Below, in pieces: positions 19,465 through 29,484 of a stretch of DNA of 64,000 nucleotides (position 1 is the first letter of the stretch; each line of letters starts with the position of its first letter). The position numbers and the translations under genes are program-made. Source of the stretch: Gammaproteobacteria bacterium (GTDB taxonomy: Bacteria > Pseudomonadota > Gammaproteobacteria > Pseudomonadales > Pseudohongiellaceae); the NCBI GenBank assembly GCA_019654215.1, contig BPDI01000008.1, forward strand, positions 1-64,000, given 5' to 3'. A model generated the notes under the pieces. It ran no database searches. It had not been told where the DNA came from and saw only the letters and a program-made list of their open reading frames with translations.

Positions 19465-21209
19465 AGAAAAGTTCAGGGGGGTGTCCCGATTACAAGCGCC
19501 GGATAAGGCGTTGGGTCTGCGCTTAAGGCAAATTTCCCCTTCTAGCTCAAATGTAAAAGTGCCACGCTGGGATTGCCCAAATTCATCAGTACTCCTTACG
19601 ACTATTTGATGTAGTCCAGTACTTAAGTTTTCAGGTATTGTTAGTTCCCAGACATGCGATGATCTATCTGGAGTGGGGTAAGCGTCATCGGTGTTTCTAA
19701 ATTCTTCATATAAAGCTTCGATAAAAGGGTCAGTTCGCACTGTATAGGTCATGATTCTTTCCGGGTTACCATCTATTGAAGCCCTCACTGAATCCCGAAT
19801 TCCACCATCAAAAAGATTGACTACTAGCTTTGTGCCAGCTTGCAACGCTCCTCTATGAATACCGTTATGTTCACTTAAAACCATTGGTGGATCTAGCATG
19901 ATTCGCATACGATTTGTGCCATCGGCACTGGAAGGAAAAGGTATAAATTCCGGAACTAGGTCCACATTATCAAACTTCAACACATAGAAGCCATTGGGAT
20001 TGCCATCTTCCATCATGGCGTCCCGTACTCCGCGAAAATCACGCGGTCCCCTGGTCCAGCCACTGCCCCGAACTTCACCTAATGTGTGAGCGATCCAGGG
20101 TTTTGCCACTCCATCCGTGTTGATGGTTTACCTGTACCTTAAAACTATTACTGGTGTCGTGTCCGGCTAAGCCGTAAATATTTTCGAAGGGTTCAAGAAT
20201 TTCCAGCAGGTTTGCAAAATTTTCTGTGTTAGGTCCAGTTAAAATTGAAGAAACGCCTCATCTGCTTCGGCAATCAAAGGAATGTGACTGGCGATCACAA
20301 TTAGTTTGTCCGTCGGTACATGGGCTAGATCATTTCGTAGCCACTGCAATTGCACCTCGCTTATGTAACCGCGGTAAACACTACTGCTAAATTCGTTGCC
20401 AGCACCTGCATACTCGACTTATTTAGTGCGACAAAATGCACATTCCGTAATCAAAAGAATAATAGGGTGGTCCAAAGTGCTTCTTGTAGGTTTCATTGGC
20501 AAATTGCGCGTTAGGCGATTCAAAATTCATATCGTGATTGCCAGGCAAATACCATTGGGGGATTCCCATTAAACCCATCATAGCCTTATGTCTGTCATAC
20601 AGTCCTAAATTATCAAATACGAATCCCCAACAGTTAGCCCGAATTCAACTCCCAAAAAGGGTTTTAATTAAGGGATTAACCAGATCTTCCCGGATCATAT
20701 CCTGGCCGGTTTCATACTGAGCCTGAGTGTCAGCAAAAACCCTGGGCAGAAATTTAATTCCGGATTCCGTTGGTATAAGAGGGAAGTCAACGGATGTTGG
20801 CAGCGGACCAGTGGCTTCTTAACAGGCCACATCCATTCCACCGATGTACCTGCAATTTGTGCAGGAGTTCCATTTGGATAGTGGCTATAGAAAAATTGGG
20901 CACATTGGATTCATCAACCGGCACCAAGTAGTTAGCCGGCTTAGAAATAAAACTATTTCCGAGGTGCGATAGAAATTTCGTACCTCCCATCGCTATTTGT
21001 GATGGTCACATCGCAGCCATTAGATAAAGCCACATTGGCAACGCCGGTTTCTGAGCTTCGCGTACGCCATTGTTATTGGAATCTGCAAAAACCACTCCCT
21101 GGGCTGTCTGAGCTCCTGCCCTGCCACTATCACATTGTGCTAATACGGAGTTAGTTGAAATGATAAACTGATCGCCAATAAAAATTTAATAATGCGGGTT
21201 TATATCCAT
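19417..21209 (-). CDS. Calcineurin-like metallophosphoesterase with N-terminal Ig-like domain, multiple frameshifts
   Basis: Reverse-strand pieces reconstruct a three-domain secreted phosphoesterase. First is an N-terminal prealbumin/Ig-like domain (TAQGVVFADSNNNGVREA, ALSNGCDVTITNSDGRYEI; MetallophosN type). Next is the phosphoesterase core (LYDRHKAMMGLMGIPQWYLP then GNHDMNFESPNAQFANETYK, with the GNHD metal motif, and YYSFDYGNVHFVALN). Last is an intact C-terminal domain, 19417-20109 (AKPWIAHTLGEVRGSGWTRG at its start). At least six indels interrupt 20110-21200, including the GD and GH metal-ligand loops. The ORF start is uncertain; ATG at 21207-21209 is the best upstream guess. Likely exported and hydrolysing phosphoesters; the substrate is unknown. 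Confidence 0.72.
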
Positions 21210-21265
21210 AGGAGGGCTCGCGGTCGCGTTTTTTTTAGCTTAGCTAAAACAGTAAAAGAATAATT

Positions 21266-22203
21266 TCATTTTTTGTTAAAGGCTTGCTTTAATTCTTTTG
21301 CGCATTCACTAATAGCTTCCTTGGCCTTGTCAATCACTCCTGGCATGGTTAAAAAACCATGCATCATGCTTTCATAATGTGAATGTTTAACCTTAACTCC
21401 GGCACTTTCCATTTTCTCAGCATACGCTTTGCCCTCATCCTGTAATGGATCGAAACCAGCGCTAATTACAAAGGCCGATGGCAAGTCACTTAAATCTGAT
21501 GCATTTAGGGGAGATGCTTTCCAGTGACTCCTATCATCACCTTCAGAGAAGTAGTGCTCATAAAACCAGTCGATTAATTCGTTAGTGAGTCGATATCCTT
21601 TGCCAAATTTTTGATGTGATTTAAATTCACAACTCATATCGGTACAAGGGTAAACTAGTAACTGAAAAATGAATTGTGGTCCACCTGACTCCTTTTCAAT
21701 TAGAGAGACTACAGCCGCCAGGTTGCCTCCAGCACTGTCACCACCTATAGCAACATTATTAGGATCTCCACCCAAAGAATTTGCATTTTCTGCGACCCAC
21801 ACGGCAGAATCCCAGGCATCTACCACTGCCGCGGGAAATTTATTTTCCGGAGCTAATCGATAATCAACTGATACCACAATACATTCAGCTTCTACACAGA
21901 TGCCTCGGCAGACACAATCGTGACTCTGTAATGAGCCAATGGTATAGCCACCGCCGTGATAGTAAACCAATACTGGTAAGTCAGAATTGTCAGATGGCTT
22001 ATAGATCCAAGCAGGAATAGGTCCCAGCGAACCGGGAATCTCAATGGTCTCGATCTTATGGGGACTGGTGGGGTGCCTCTAACTGCCTCGCTAGCCTGAT
22101 CGTAGACGGTACGTGCCGCCTGCGCCGAATAGGCATTAAAAGGCGGTGCACCAGATTGCTCAATGCTTTCCAGGAGTGCCTTGGCTTGCGGATCTAGTTT
22201 CAT
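21266..22203 (-). CDS. Alpha/beta hydrolase of the hormone-sensitive lipase family, one frameshift
   Basis: About 312 residues in two frames joined near 22058: KLDPQAKALLESIEQSGAPP in one, then IPGSLGPIPAWIYKPSDN in the other. The oxyanion motif is YYHGGGYTIGS, the nucleophile Ser is in GGDSAGGNLAAV, the Asp in SAGFDPLQDEG and the His in SMMHGFLTMPG, all standard for bacterial HSL (GDSAG family IV) esterases. No signal peptide is seen, so it acts in the cytosol. It is divergent from the serine hydrolase gene with a gap of about 105 bases. Confidence 0.85.
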
Positions 22204-22308
22204 GAGATATTTGGATTTAAGAAAATTTACATCAGTCTAACATTGCTACTTAGTTCCTATCTATTGCGTGCCTGTACATATATGAAGGATTGCGGCATTC
22301 TCGACATT

Positions 22309-23577
22309 ATGGTTATAAGGCTTATAAAGAAAGTTTTTCTAATCGGTGTATTTCTATCCTGGTCTGCTGGTAGTTTACTTGCAGCTGAGCCAAAGGAGTT
22401 TGTGTCAGCAAGCAGTTGGGAAGAAGTGCAGCAACGGCAGAGATTATTACCCACTGATGATATCTGGTGGACAGTAACTGGCAAGCAAATGGCATGGATG
22501 CACAAAAATGTGCATCAGCTTTTTCCAACAGTTAATGTTTATCGATCGGGGCAAGTTAATGAACTTAAGTTTAGACCAAATTCCGAAATAGCAATTTTTC
22601 CGGTTGAAACGGCAAGTGGTGAATTGTCATTTGCTGAATTCTTAGCTAGTGATTTAACAACAACCTTAGGTTTGTTAATTCTTCATGAAGGCAAAGTTGT
22701 ATTCGAATCCTATCCCCGGATGGAGCCCCACGAAAAACCAATCTACTGGTCAGTTGCCAAAGTAATGCCATCTCTTTTAGTTAGGATCTTTGAGGAGCGA
22801 GGCCTCATTGATAGCAACAATGGCATAGAGCAGTACATACCCGAACTCTCATCGTCTGCATTTGCCGGAATTACTGTACGAAACATTCTCGACATGGCTA
22901 CCGGCCTTGATTGCCAGGACGAATATGAGAACCGACAGTCTTGTTATTACCAGTATTCAATGGCTATAGGAGATGGCTTTAGAGAAGAAGGAGCTCCTGA
23001 TAATCCTTATGACTTTCTTTCCACTCTGAAAGCTGCAAAGCATAACGATCAAGGTCAACAATTTTCTTACTCAGGAGTTAATACATTTATTTTGGGCTGG
23101 CTGATCGAAAAAATAACCGGTGAGCCATTTCAGGACACGTTTACTCGTGAAGTTTGGAGACATATCGGCGCCGAATCTGATGCGTCTTTTCTGGCTTATC
23201 GTTATGGTATTCCGTTAACTCATGGTGGATTCTTATCTAATATGCGGGATATGGCACGATTTGGACTGTTGTTTACACCGTCGTATTCAGCCGTAAGTGA
23301 CAACAGAATAGTTTCACAGGAATTCATAGAGCTCTTATTAGATGAGCCTAATCTGAATCTTATTAGAGATGATGGGAGCCATAATAGTTATCAATGGGAC
23401 TACATTGATGAAGACGGGTTTATGATCAAAGGTGGTTGGGGAGGTCAGGCATTGGTAGTTAATCCGCGCTACGATTTAGTTGCGGTTTATACAAGCTATT
23501 TCAAAGAAGACTACAGTCAGCAGAACCTTCGACAGTCATTACTAAATCTATTACGTAATCTGTACGTCGAAAACTAA
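22309..23577 (+). CDS. Beta-lactamase-like serine hydrolase (class C/CubicO), exported
   Basis: About 422 residues from ATG 22309, which gives a clean signal peptide ([20 protein letters not shown], cut near LLAAE); an in-frame upstream ATG at 22243 region would put 22 non-signal residues in front. The catalytic SxxK is SVAK in [19 protein letters not shown], the YxN-like motif is YSGVN in [20 protein letters not shown], and IKGGWGGQ near the end resembles the KTG/HxG strand. The family includes esterases and D-aminopeptidases. It precedes the sulfatase by 11 bases, probably on one transcript. Confidence 0.87.
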   Translation: MVIRLIKKVFLIGVFLSWSAGSLLAAEPKEFVSASSWEEVQQRQRLLPTDDIWWTVTGKQMAWMHKNVHQLFPTVNVYRSGQVNELKFRPNSEIAIFPVETASGELSFAEFLASDLTTTLGLLILHEGKVVFESYPRMEPHEKPIYWSVAKVMPSLLVRIFEERGLIDSNNGIEQYIPELSSSAFAGITVRNILDMATGLDCQDEYENRQSCYYQYSMAIGDGFREEGAPDNPYDFLSTLKAAKHNDQGQQFSYSGVNTFILGWLIEKITGEPFQDTFTREVWRHIGAESDASFLAYRYGIPLTHGGFLSNMRDMARFGLLFTPSYSAVSDNRIVSQEFIELLLDEPNLNLIRDDGSHNSYQWDYIDEDGFMIKGGWGGQALVVNPRYDLVAVYTSYFKEDYSQQNLRQSLLNLLRNLYVEN

Positions 23578-23588
23578 GAGGCAAATAA

Positions 23589-25070
23589 GTGAAAACAAAA
23601 ACTCTGGCAAGAAACTAGTTTCAGTTTTTACATTTTTAATAGCTTCAACAATTGCGGCACAATCGAGGCAACCCAATATCGTTTTTATTTTCGCCGACGA
23701 TCTGGGCTATGCAGATACCAGCGTTTATGGCAGCGAGGTGATTAGAACACCCCATATCGATGCTTTAGCGGGAGAAGGAATTCGCTTTACCCAAGGCTAC
23801 GTATCCCACCCGGTATGTAGTCCTTCCCGAGCAGGGCTTTTAACCGGACGATATCAACAGCGCATGGTTGGGAATTTAATCCAGCTCGCCGTGATGACGC
23901 CGCTGGAATGGATATTAATGAACAAACCATAGCAGATGCGCTAAAAGCTCAGGGCTATGCGACTGGAATGATTGGTAAATGGCATTTAGGCCACGCTGAA
24001 GAACATCATCCCATGAGTCGAGGGTTTGATGAATATTTTGGTGTATTGGCAGGGGGTTCCCAGTTTTTTGAAACTTTACCAGAGGGTGGCGAGTACGCTC
24101 TCAACGGTGCTCCAACAAAACGAACTCCTTACAATGGAATATATAGAGAAGAGAGCTGGTGCAGGTCGATGAATACCTGACAGATGTCTTCACCGATGAG
24201 GCCATCACATTTATTGATCACCACGCAGATGACCCATTCTTCCTCTACTTGAGTCACACCACGCCCCACACGCCATTGCAAGCAACCAAACAATATCTCG
24301 ATCGCTATGGGCATATTCGCAACATGGCAACCCGAGTTTATGCGGCCATGGTTTCCTCCTTAGACGACAGTGTTGGTAGAGTCGTTCAAAAGTTGAAAGA
24401 CATCGGACAGTATGAAAACACTATCATTGCATTCCTTAGTGATAATGGATGTGCTGGATACATCGATAACGCATGTTCAAACGGCGAGCTTGCAGGATTT
24501 AAACGCTATCATCAGGAGGGTGGAATACGCATTCCCTTTATTCTGAGCTGGCCTACCGAACTGAAAGGAAATCGTGTACTAGACACCCCGGTAATATCTC
24601 TCGATTTATTTGGTACATTCACTGCGGCGGCGGGACAAATGGTTGAAACAGAAGATACCGTTAATTTGCTGCCCTATTTAAAGGGAGAAGAGGAAGGAAA
24701 TCCTCATGATTTTCTCTATTGGCGTTCTGGAGCAACAATGGTGATTAGGGATGAACGCTGGAAACTTATTAAGTTTAAACTTAGTGATTTTGACGATGAC
24801 GCGATAGATACAACGGGTCGTCTAACACCCCCTGCTGGTGGTTGGCATGCGGATGCACCCCTCGGACATAAATTGGTTCTGTATGATTTAGCAAACGATT
24901 CAGGGGAAACTACAAATCTTGCGGGGCAACATCCTGATATTATTGCAAGGTTGGAAGCAGAATACGCGCAATGGAATGCGCAATTGCCGCCAGCTAGTGA
25001 AGCGATTCTTCCTGGACTACGCTCGATTCAAACTGAGATTGATGGGTCTAATGTCCAATTAATATTTTAG
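23589..25070 (+). CDS. Sulfatase (arylsulfatase type, FGly-dependent), frameshifted
   Basis: A secreted type I sulfatase of about 490 residues. A GTG at 23589 with AAGAGG before it begins the signal peptide ([16 protein letters not shown]; one indel after about ten codons). [18 protein letters not shown] carries the calcium-ligand Asp pair, and [19 protein letters not shown] is the sulfatase signature whose Cys (23816-23818) would be turned into formylglycine. [29 protein letters not shown] and [10 protein letters not shown] supply further ligands. Frame breaks occur near 23865 and 24155. No sulfatase-modifying enzyme is in the window. The likely role is removing sulfate from algal polysaccharide or other sulfate esters, by analogy only. 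Confidence 0.85.
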
Positions 25071-25180
25071 GGAGTCACTGGTCAATTGATGGATGATCAT
25101 CGAGGTATAGATTTTCGATTTTTTATGGAAACGAGTTTTCAGTGCTAAGCATTATGTGGTTAATTCATTAGGAACAAGAA

Positions 25181-26719
25181 GTGGAAGATTCAACACCCAT
25201 CGTGGTCGGTGGCGGCCAGTTTACGGAAAAAGAGTTTCATCCTGAAAAATCTCAACCTCCAATGGGGATTGCAGGAGAAGCCGCTAAAGCAGCAGTAGTA
25301 GATACCGGAATCGGGGATTCAATTGCAGCTCATATTGATACTGTAGTTTCGATTCGGATATTTCCCGATTCTACTAACCGCCCACGCTTACAAATTCCTT
25401 TTGGGCGAGCAGAGAATCCACCGCGCGCCGTTGCGGCTCGCATCGGTGCGAACCCAACAAATGCGATTTATGGCAATGTTGGTGGCAATACACCACAGAA
25501 ATACATCAATGAATTGGCTGAGCGAATTACTGAAGGCGACGTTGGAATAGCGCTGATAGCTGGATCGGAAGCAATAAAAACTGCACAAACAGCGATGCGC
25601 AACAACATCATGCTAAATTGGCAGGAAGAGCATGAAGGATCTTTAGACGATCGAGGTCTGGGTGAAGCTCTTTTTACTCCCCATGAGTTTGCTCATGGTG
25701 TTGGTATTCCAATTCAAACTTACCCTCTGTTCGAAAATGCGTTGCGGCATCATAAAGGATTAAGCATTGAAGATCACATGCAACAAATGGGATCTCTTTT
25801 TGAGAAATTCTCAGAAGTTGCAGCAAACAATCCCCATTCCTTTTATGGAACATTTAGAACCGCAGAAGAACTCATTACAGTAACACGAGAAAACCGCTGG
25901 ATCAGTTTCCCTTATCCGAAGTGGATGAATGCCATGGACGGAGTAAACCTAGGTGCGGCAGTGATAATAACTTCAGTTGGTAAAGCAAAAGAATTGGGAA
26001 TCGATCCAGCAAAGTGGGTGTTCCTGCATGGTTGTGCCGAAGCGAATGAAAAAATAAATGTCACTGACCGAGTTAACTACTATTCAGCTCCAGCCATAGG
26101 AGTTAACGCTCGTCATGCAATGGATATGGCTGGAATCTCAGTGAGTGAAATCAACTACTTTGATTTCTATTCCTGCTTTCCTTCGGCGGTAGAACTCGCC
26201 TGCGAAGAACTGGGAATTGAATTTGATGATCCCCGGGGCTTTACGGTTACTGGTGGTCTGCCTTTCTTCGGCGGACCTGGTAATAATTATTCCACCCATG
26301 GATTAGCTTCTATGTTGCCAATGTTGCGTGCCAATCCTGATCTCTTTGGCATGGTTACCGCTAACGGTGGCTACCTATCTAAACATTCGACAGGGATCTA
26401 TTCTGCCAAGCAATATGAAGGAAATTGGAAACGGGAGAATCCAAGTAGTTATCAACATGAAGTGGATGATTTAGTGAGTCCAGCCTTTACAGAAACTCCT
26501 GACGGTCCGGCGGTTATCGAAACCTACACTGTGTGCTTTGCTAAAGGGGAACCGGAAAGAGGTATTGTGATCGGCAAGCTTGCAGGGACGGGTCAGCGCT
26601 TTGTGGCCAATACACCTTCTGACCCAGGGTTGTTAATCGCGATGACGCAGTCCGAGCAAATAGGCAGGCAAGGCAATGTTTCAAACAATGAGGGAATGAA
26701 TTTGTTCGTTCCATCTTAG
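25181..26719 (+). CDS. Thiolase-superfamily protein (TLP type) lacking the usual acyl-Cys
   Basis: Intact 512-residue thiolase-fold protein, annotated in related genomes as acetyl-CoA acetyltransferase. The N-terminal half has IVVGGGQFTEK and GIALIAGSEAIKTAQTAMR; the C-terminal half has EINYFDFYSCFPSAVELACE and TANGGYLSKHSTGIYSAKQY with the conserved His. At the place of the acyl-accepting Cys (normally a CASG-type motif) it reads IYGNVGGNTPQKYINELAER, so Cys is absent. A C-terminal extension from about 430 (PAVIETYTVCFAKGEPERGI) is the small barrel domain of thiolase-like type 1 proteins. It probably binds acyl-CoA; catalysis of Claisen chemistry is doubtful. Confidence 0.82.
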   Translation: MEDSTPIVVGGGQFTEKEFHPEKSQPPMGIAGEAAKAAVVDTGIGDSIAAHIDTVVSIRIFPDSTNRPRLQIPFGRAENPPRAVAARIGANPTNAIYGNVGGNTPQKYINELAERITEGDVGIALIAGSEAIKTAQTAMRNNIMLNWQEEHEGSLDDRGLGEALFTPHEFAHGVGIPIQTYPLFENALRHHKGLSIEDHMQQMGSLFEKFSEVAANNPHSFYGTFRTAEELITVTRENRWISFPYPKWMNAMDGVNLGAAVIITSVGKAKELGIDPAKWVFLHGCAEANEKINVTDRVNYYSAPAIGVNARHAMDMAGISVSEINYFDFYSCFPSAVELACEELGIEFDDPRGFTVTGGLPFFGGPGNNYSTHGLASMLPMLRANPDLFGMVTANGGYLSKHSTGIYSAKQYEGNWKRENPSSYQHEVDDLVSPAFTETPDGPAVIETYTVCFAKGEPERGIVIGKLAGTGQRFVANTPSDPGLLIAMTQSEQIGRQGNVSNNEGMNLFVPS

Positions 26720-26744
26720 TGATTCTTGAAATTAGGATTTAGGA

Positions 26745-26930
26745 ATGACGCAGCTAGAACAAAATAAAATTGATACAGGATTTATCCCCAAATAAAAGTC
26801 CTCAGATTTCCTCGAAAGCATTGGCCTTGCGGGTAAGATTGCAATCATAATCGGAGGCTATCCAGAAAACATGAAGCTAACCAAAAAGCTTGCTAACTTA
26901 GTCTATCAAGTTAAGAAAAGGCCACGTTGA
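26745..26930 (+). pseudogene. Short-chain dehydrogenase N-terminal remnant
   Basis: AGGA then ATG at 26745 reads MTQLEQNKIDTGFIPK, an in-frame TAA, then SSDFLESIGLAGKIAIIIGG, which is the opening beta strand and glycine turn of an SDR Rossmann fold. Instead of the expected SDR body, 23 unrelated residues follow and a TGA overlaps the next gene's ATG (TGATG). Either most of an SDR gene has been deleted, or the sequence is badly damaged. The length of missing sequence (about 200 codons) argues for deletion. Confidence 0.45.
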
Positions 26931-28351
26931 TGCAAGAATTTAAAGTCATGGTTCCTGGCGCTGTAGCTGTCGACACGATAGAAGTTACTTCGCCATTTGA
27001 TTGTTCGGTAGTTGGAACAGTTGAACGCATCGATGATCGAGGTGCTGAGTTGGCGCTCAACACTGCTGATAAATTGTTTAAAGATAGATCTCGATGGTTG
27101 TCAGTGCATGAAAGAGTGTCTGTGTTAGAAAAAACAGCCGAACTCATGCAGTTACAATTCGATGACCTGGTGAATCTGTCCTTAAGTGAAGGCGGAAAGC
27201 CATATGCAGACTCACAGGTGGAAGTCGCTCGTGCCATCGATGGAGTAAAGAACTGCATCGAGTGTGTACGTTCCGAACACGGCACTGAAATACCCATGGG
27301 ATTATCCCGCATCAATGAATCGTATTGCCGTGACTTCTAAGGAACCAATTGGTCCGTCATGGCAATAAGTGCATTTAATCACCCCCTAAATCTTATCGTG
27401 CATCAAGTGGGTCCGGCAGTTGCATCGGGATGTCCAGTAATAGTTAAGCCGGCAACCGATACAGCACTTTCTTGTTTCAAGTTTGTTGAATTACTGCGCG
27501 AGGCTGGATTGCCTGACGAATATGCTCAGGCGGGGTAGTTACAAGTAATGATATAGCGACTGATATGGTGACCGATTCCCGATCCCCTTCTTCAGTTTTA
27601 TAGGCAGTGGTGCAGTTGGCTGGATGTTAAAGAGCAAATTAGCCCCTGGAACTCGATGTGCATTGGAGCAGGGGGGAGCGGCACCGGTTATCGTCGCCGA
27701 AGATGTTGATCTTGATGCCATGCTGCCCTTATTAGCGAAAGGTGGCTTCTATCACCCGGGCAAGTTTGTGTTTCTGTGCAAAGAATCTTTGCACACCATT
27801 CCGTGCCGAAGAAATCGCCAGCGTCTTGCAAAGATGGCTAATGCCTTAATCGTTGGTGATCCGGCAGACCCGAAAACCGAAGTGGGGCCAATTATTCGTC
27901 ATAAAGAAACTGATCGAGTCGCAGAATGGGTAGATGAAGCAGTTGCTGCAGGTGCGCAGTTAATTTGCGGTGGCACAAAAATTTCTGACGCTTTTACCAA
28001 CCAACAGTGATATTGAACCGCCAGCAGAAGTAACTTTGCGCAAACAGGGAAAAATTTGGCCCGGTAATTAGTGTCAATGCCTATTATGAATGGAGCAGGC
28101 CATGCGATGGCCAACGAAGTGCCATATTCGTTTCAGGCTCAGTGATGAGTCAGGATATCGATAAGGCTATGTATGCTTATCGAAGATTTAAAAGCGTCGG
28201 CGGTAATGGGGAATGATCATACAGCTTTCCGTGTTGACTGGATGCCGTTTGCTGGATTAAAAGAATCGGGCTATGGATTGGCGGCATACCTTACACGTAT
28301 GAAGATATGCAAATCGAAAAGATGTTGGGGGTTAAATCAAAAAAACTTTAA
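26930..28351 (+). CDS. Aldehyde dehydrogenase family protein, multiple frameshifts
   Basis: About 475 residues across several frames. The intact start is MQEFKVMVPGAVAVDTIEVT, and NTADKLFKDRSRWLSVHERV, LSLSEGGKPYADSQVEVARA, AISAFNHPLNLIVHQVGPA, VKPATDTALSCFKFVELLRE, LAPGTRCALEQGGAAPVIVA and GPIIRHKETDRVAEWVDEAV follow in family order. It ends TYEDMQIEKMLGVKSKKL after MPFAGLKESGYG. Frame breaks lie near 27335, 27525, 27590, 27770, 28000 and 28270. The cofactor-fold Glu (LEQGG) is present; the catalytic Cys region near 27775 is scrambled. The C-terminal LKESGYG and EDMQIEKMLG resemble NADP-linked succinate-semialdehyde or glyceraldehyde-3-phosphate types, but the substrate is open. Confidence 0.8.
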
Positions 28352-28828
28352 CTAGTCGATCGGCCCTAAAGGGCTTGCCGGACAATTCTCGGTCTCGAGA
28401 GTCCAACTTGAATTACTTATTAGCCACTGACCATCTTGTTTGATCAGCTGAAATGAATCTATACCACAGTGACTGAACACGCCGTCTACATGAAAGTCAT
28501 AGGGTGTCCACACTACTGCAATATTTCCCTGAATCAAAACAGTCTCATCCCATGAGCGCTCTTTAGCATTTCTTCCGGGGCGAGTTAGTGCTGTTACCAC
28601 TTCATCGTAACTCATTACATTGAATTGAGCCTCGCCATCATCCAGTTCTCTGGCGGATATATTTAGAGAGTTAGGAACTAAAATTGATTCCAGCAGTTGC
28701 CTATCGCGGAACTCTATGGAATCAAAAAACTTCTGCACAGTCTCCAGAATTAAAGCGCGATCATCAGATTGGCTAAAACTGATAATTGAGTAACTTAGTG
28801 CCACTGCCAATATTAAAAGTTTGTACAT
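28352..28828 (-). CDS. Exported NTF2-like (SnoaL/lumazine-binding type) protein
   Basis: 158 residues with a Sec signal (YKLLILAVALSYSIISFSQ). The mature part is an NTF2 alpha+beta cone: DDRALILETVQKFFDSIEFR, the central VWTPYDFHVDGVFSHCGIDS strands and QLIKQDGQWLISNSSWTLE. Proteins of this kind have been called nuclear-transport-factor-2-like or DUF4440-like; most have no known reaction. It is convergent with the aldehyde dehydrogenase, directly abutting its stop. Confidence 0.8.
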   Translation of the reverse strand: MYKLLILAVALSYSIISFSQSDDRALILETVQKFFDSIEFRDRQLLESILVPNSLNISARELDDGEAQFNVMSYDEVVTALTRPGRNAKERSWDETVLIQGNIAVVWTPYDFHVDGVFSHCGIDSFQLIKQDGQWLISNSSWTLETENCPASPLGPID

Positions 28829-29013
28829 TATTTTCTCTCAAGTTTTTGCTTATGAGCTCACTAATGAGCAATTTTCCTACGAAAATCTTAGCAATTAAGT
28901 AATAAAATTGTCATAGCGCCAATCTTTTATTTGATAAATTTGGAACAACTTATGACTTCGCGATATCTTCTAAATTCAGCAAGAAAGAAAAAGGGAGTCA
29001 ATGCCTCTATTTT

Positions 29014-29382
29014 TTATTTCAGAGATTCAATAATTTCGGAATCAATCAGTGTACCTTGATTGCCAAAAGAATTGCGCACGTAGTTAATAATGGTGGCCAT
29101 ATCTTCGCTGGATATTGCGCCATCAAAGGAAGGCATTTCTCCCCTACCGATAATGAGCATTAGCGCAACATCGACACCACTACCCACACTAATTCGTTTC
29201 CAGCTAATGCAGGATAAATATTTGGTATGCCCATACCATCGGGTTGATGGCATTCCGCGCAGTTTTCAAGAAACAGGCGCTCACCATTTTTTTTTTGTAG
29301 CAAAAACTATTGGGGAAGTAGCAAGACAACAAATCGTCAAGATAACAGGCAATCGACGGAGTTTTGCGACGCGTTTAAACAT
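29014..29382 (-). CDS. Small exported cytochrome c, frameshift in an A/T homopolymer
   Basis: About 122 residues. ATG at 29380-29382 gives a signal peptide (FKRVAKLRRLPVILTICCLA ... SPIVFA). The run of A around 29291-29300 (T on the given strand) has a length error. After it the frame reads GERLFLENCAECHQPDGMGI, with haem site CAECH, then PNIYPALAGNELV, the axial Met in GRGEMPSFDGAISSEDMATI and NYVRNSFGNQG. This is a class I cytochrome of the type found as electron acceptor for alcohol/aldehyde dehydrogenases. A second indel at about 29195-29205 is likely. No dehydrogenase partner is adjacent. Confidence 0.8.
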
Positions 29383-29484
29383 TGATGGTATTACTATAAC
29401 ACCGACATTGAAAAGTGAGTAGCAGGGGAACTCGAAGGTAAAAAGTGCTATAAACACTGCCTTAATTAGATATAGTTCTGATCA

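Noticed and set aside
26790-26795. In-frame TAA in the SDR remnant as a recoded codon
   Set aside because: TAA is not a selenocysteine codon, the position is not a redox site, and the rest of the SDR is missing.
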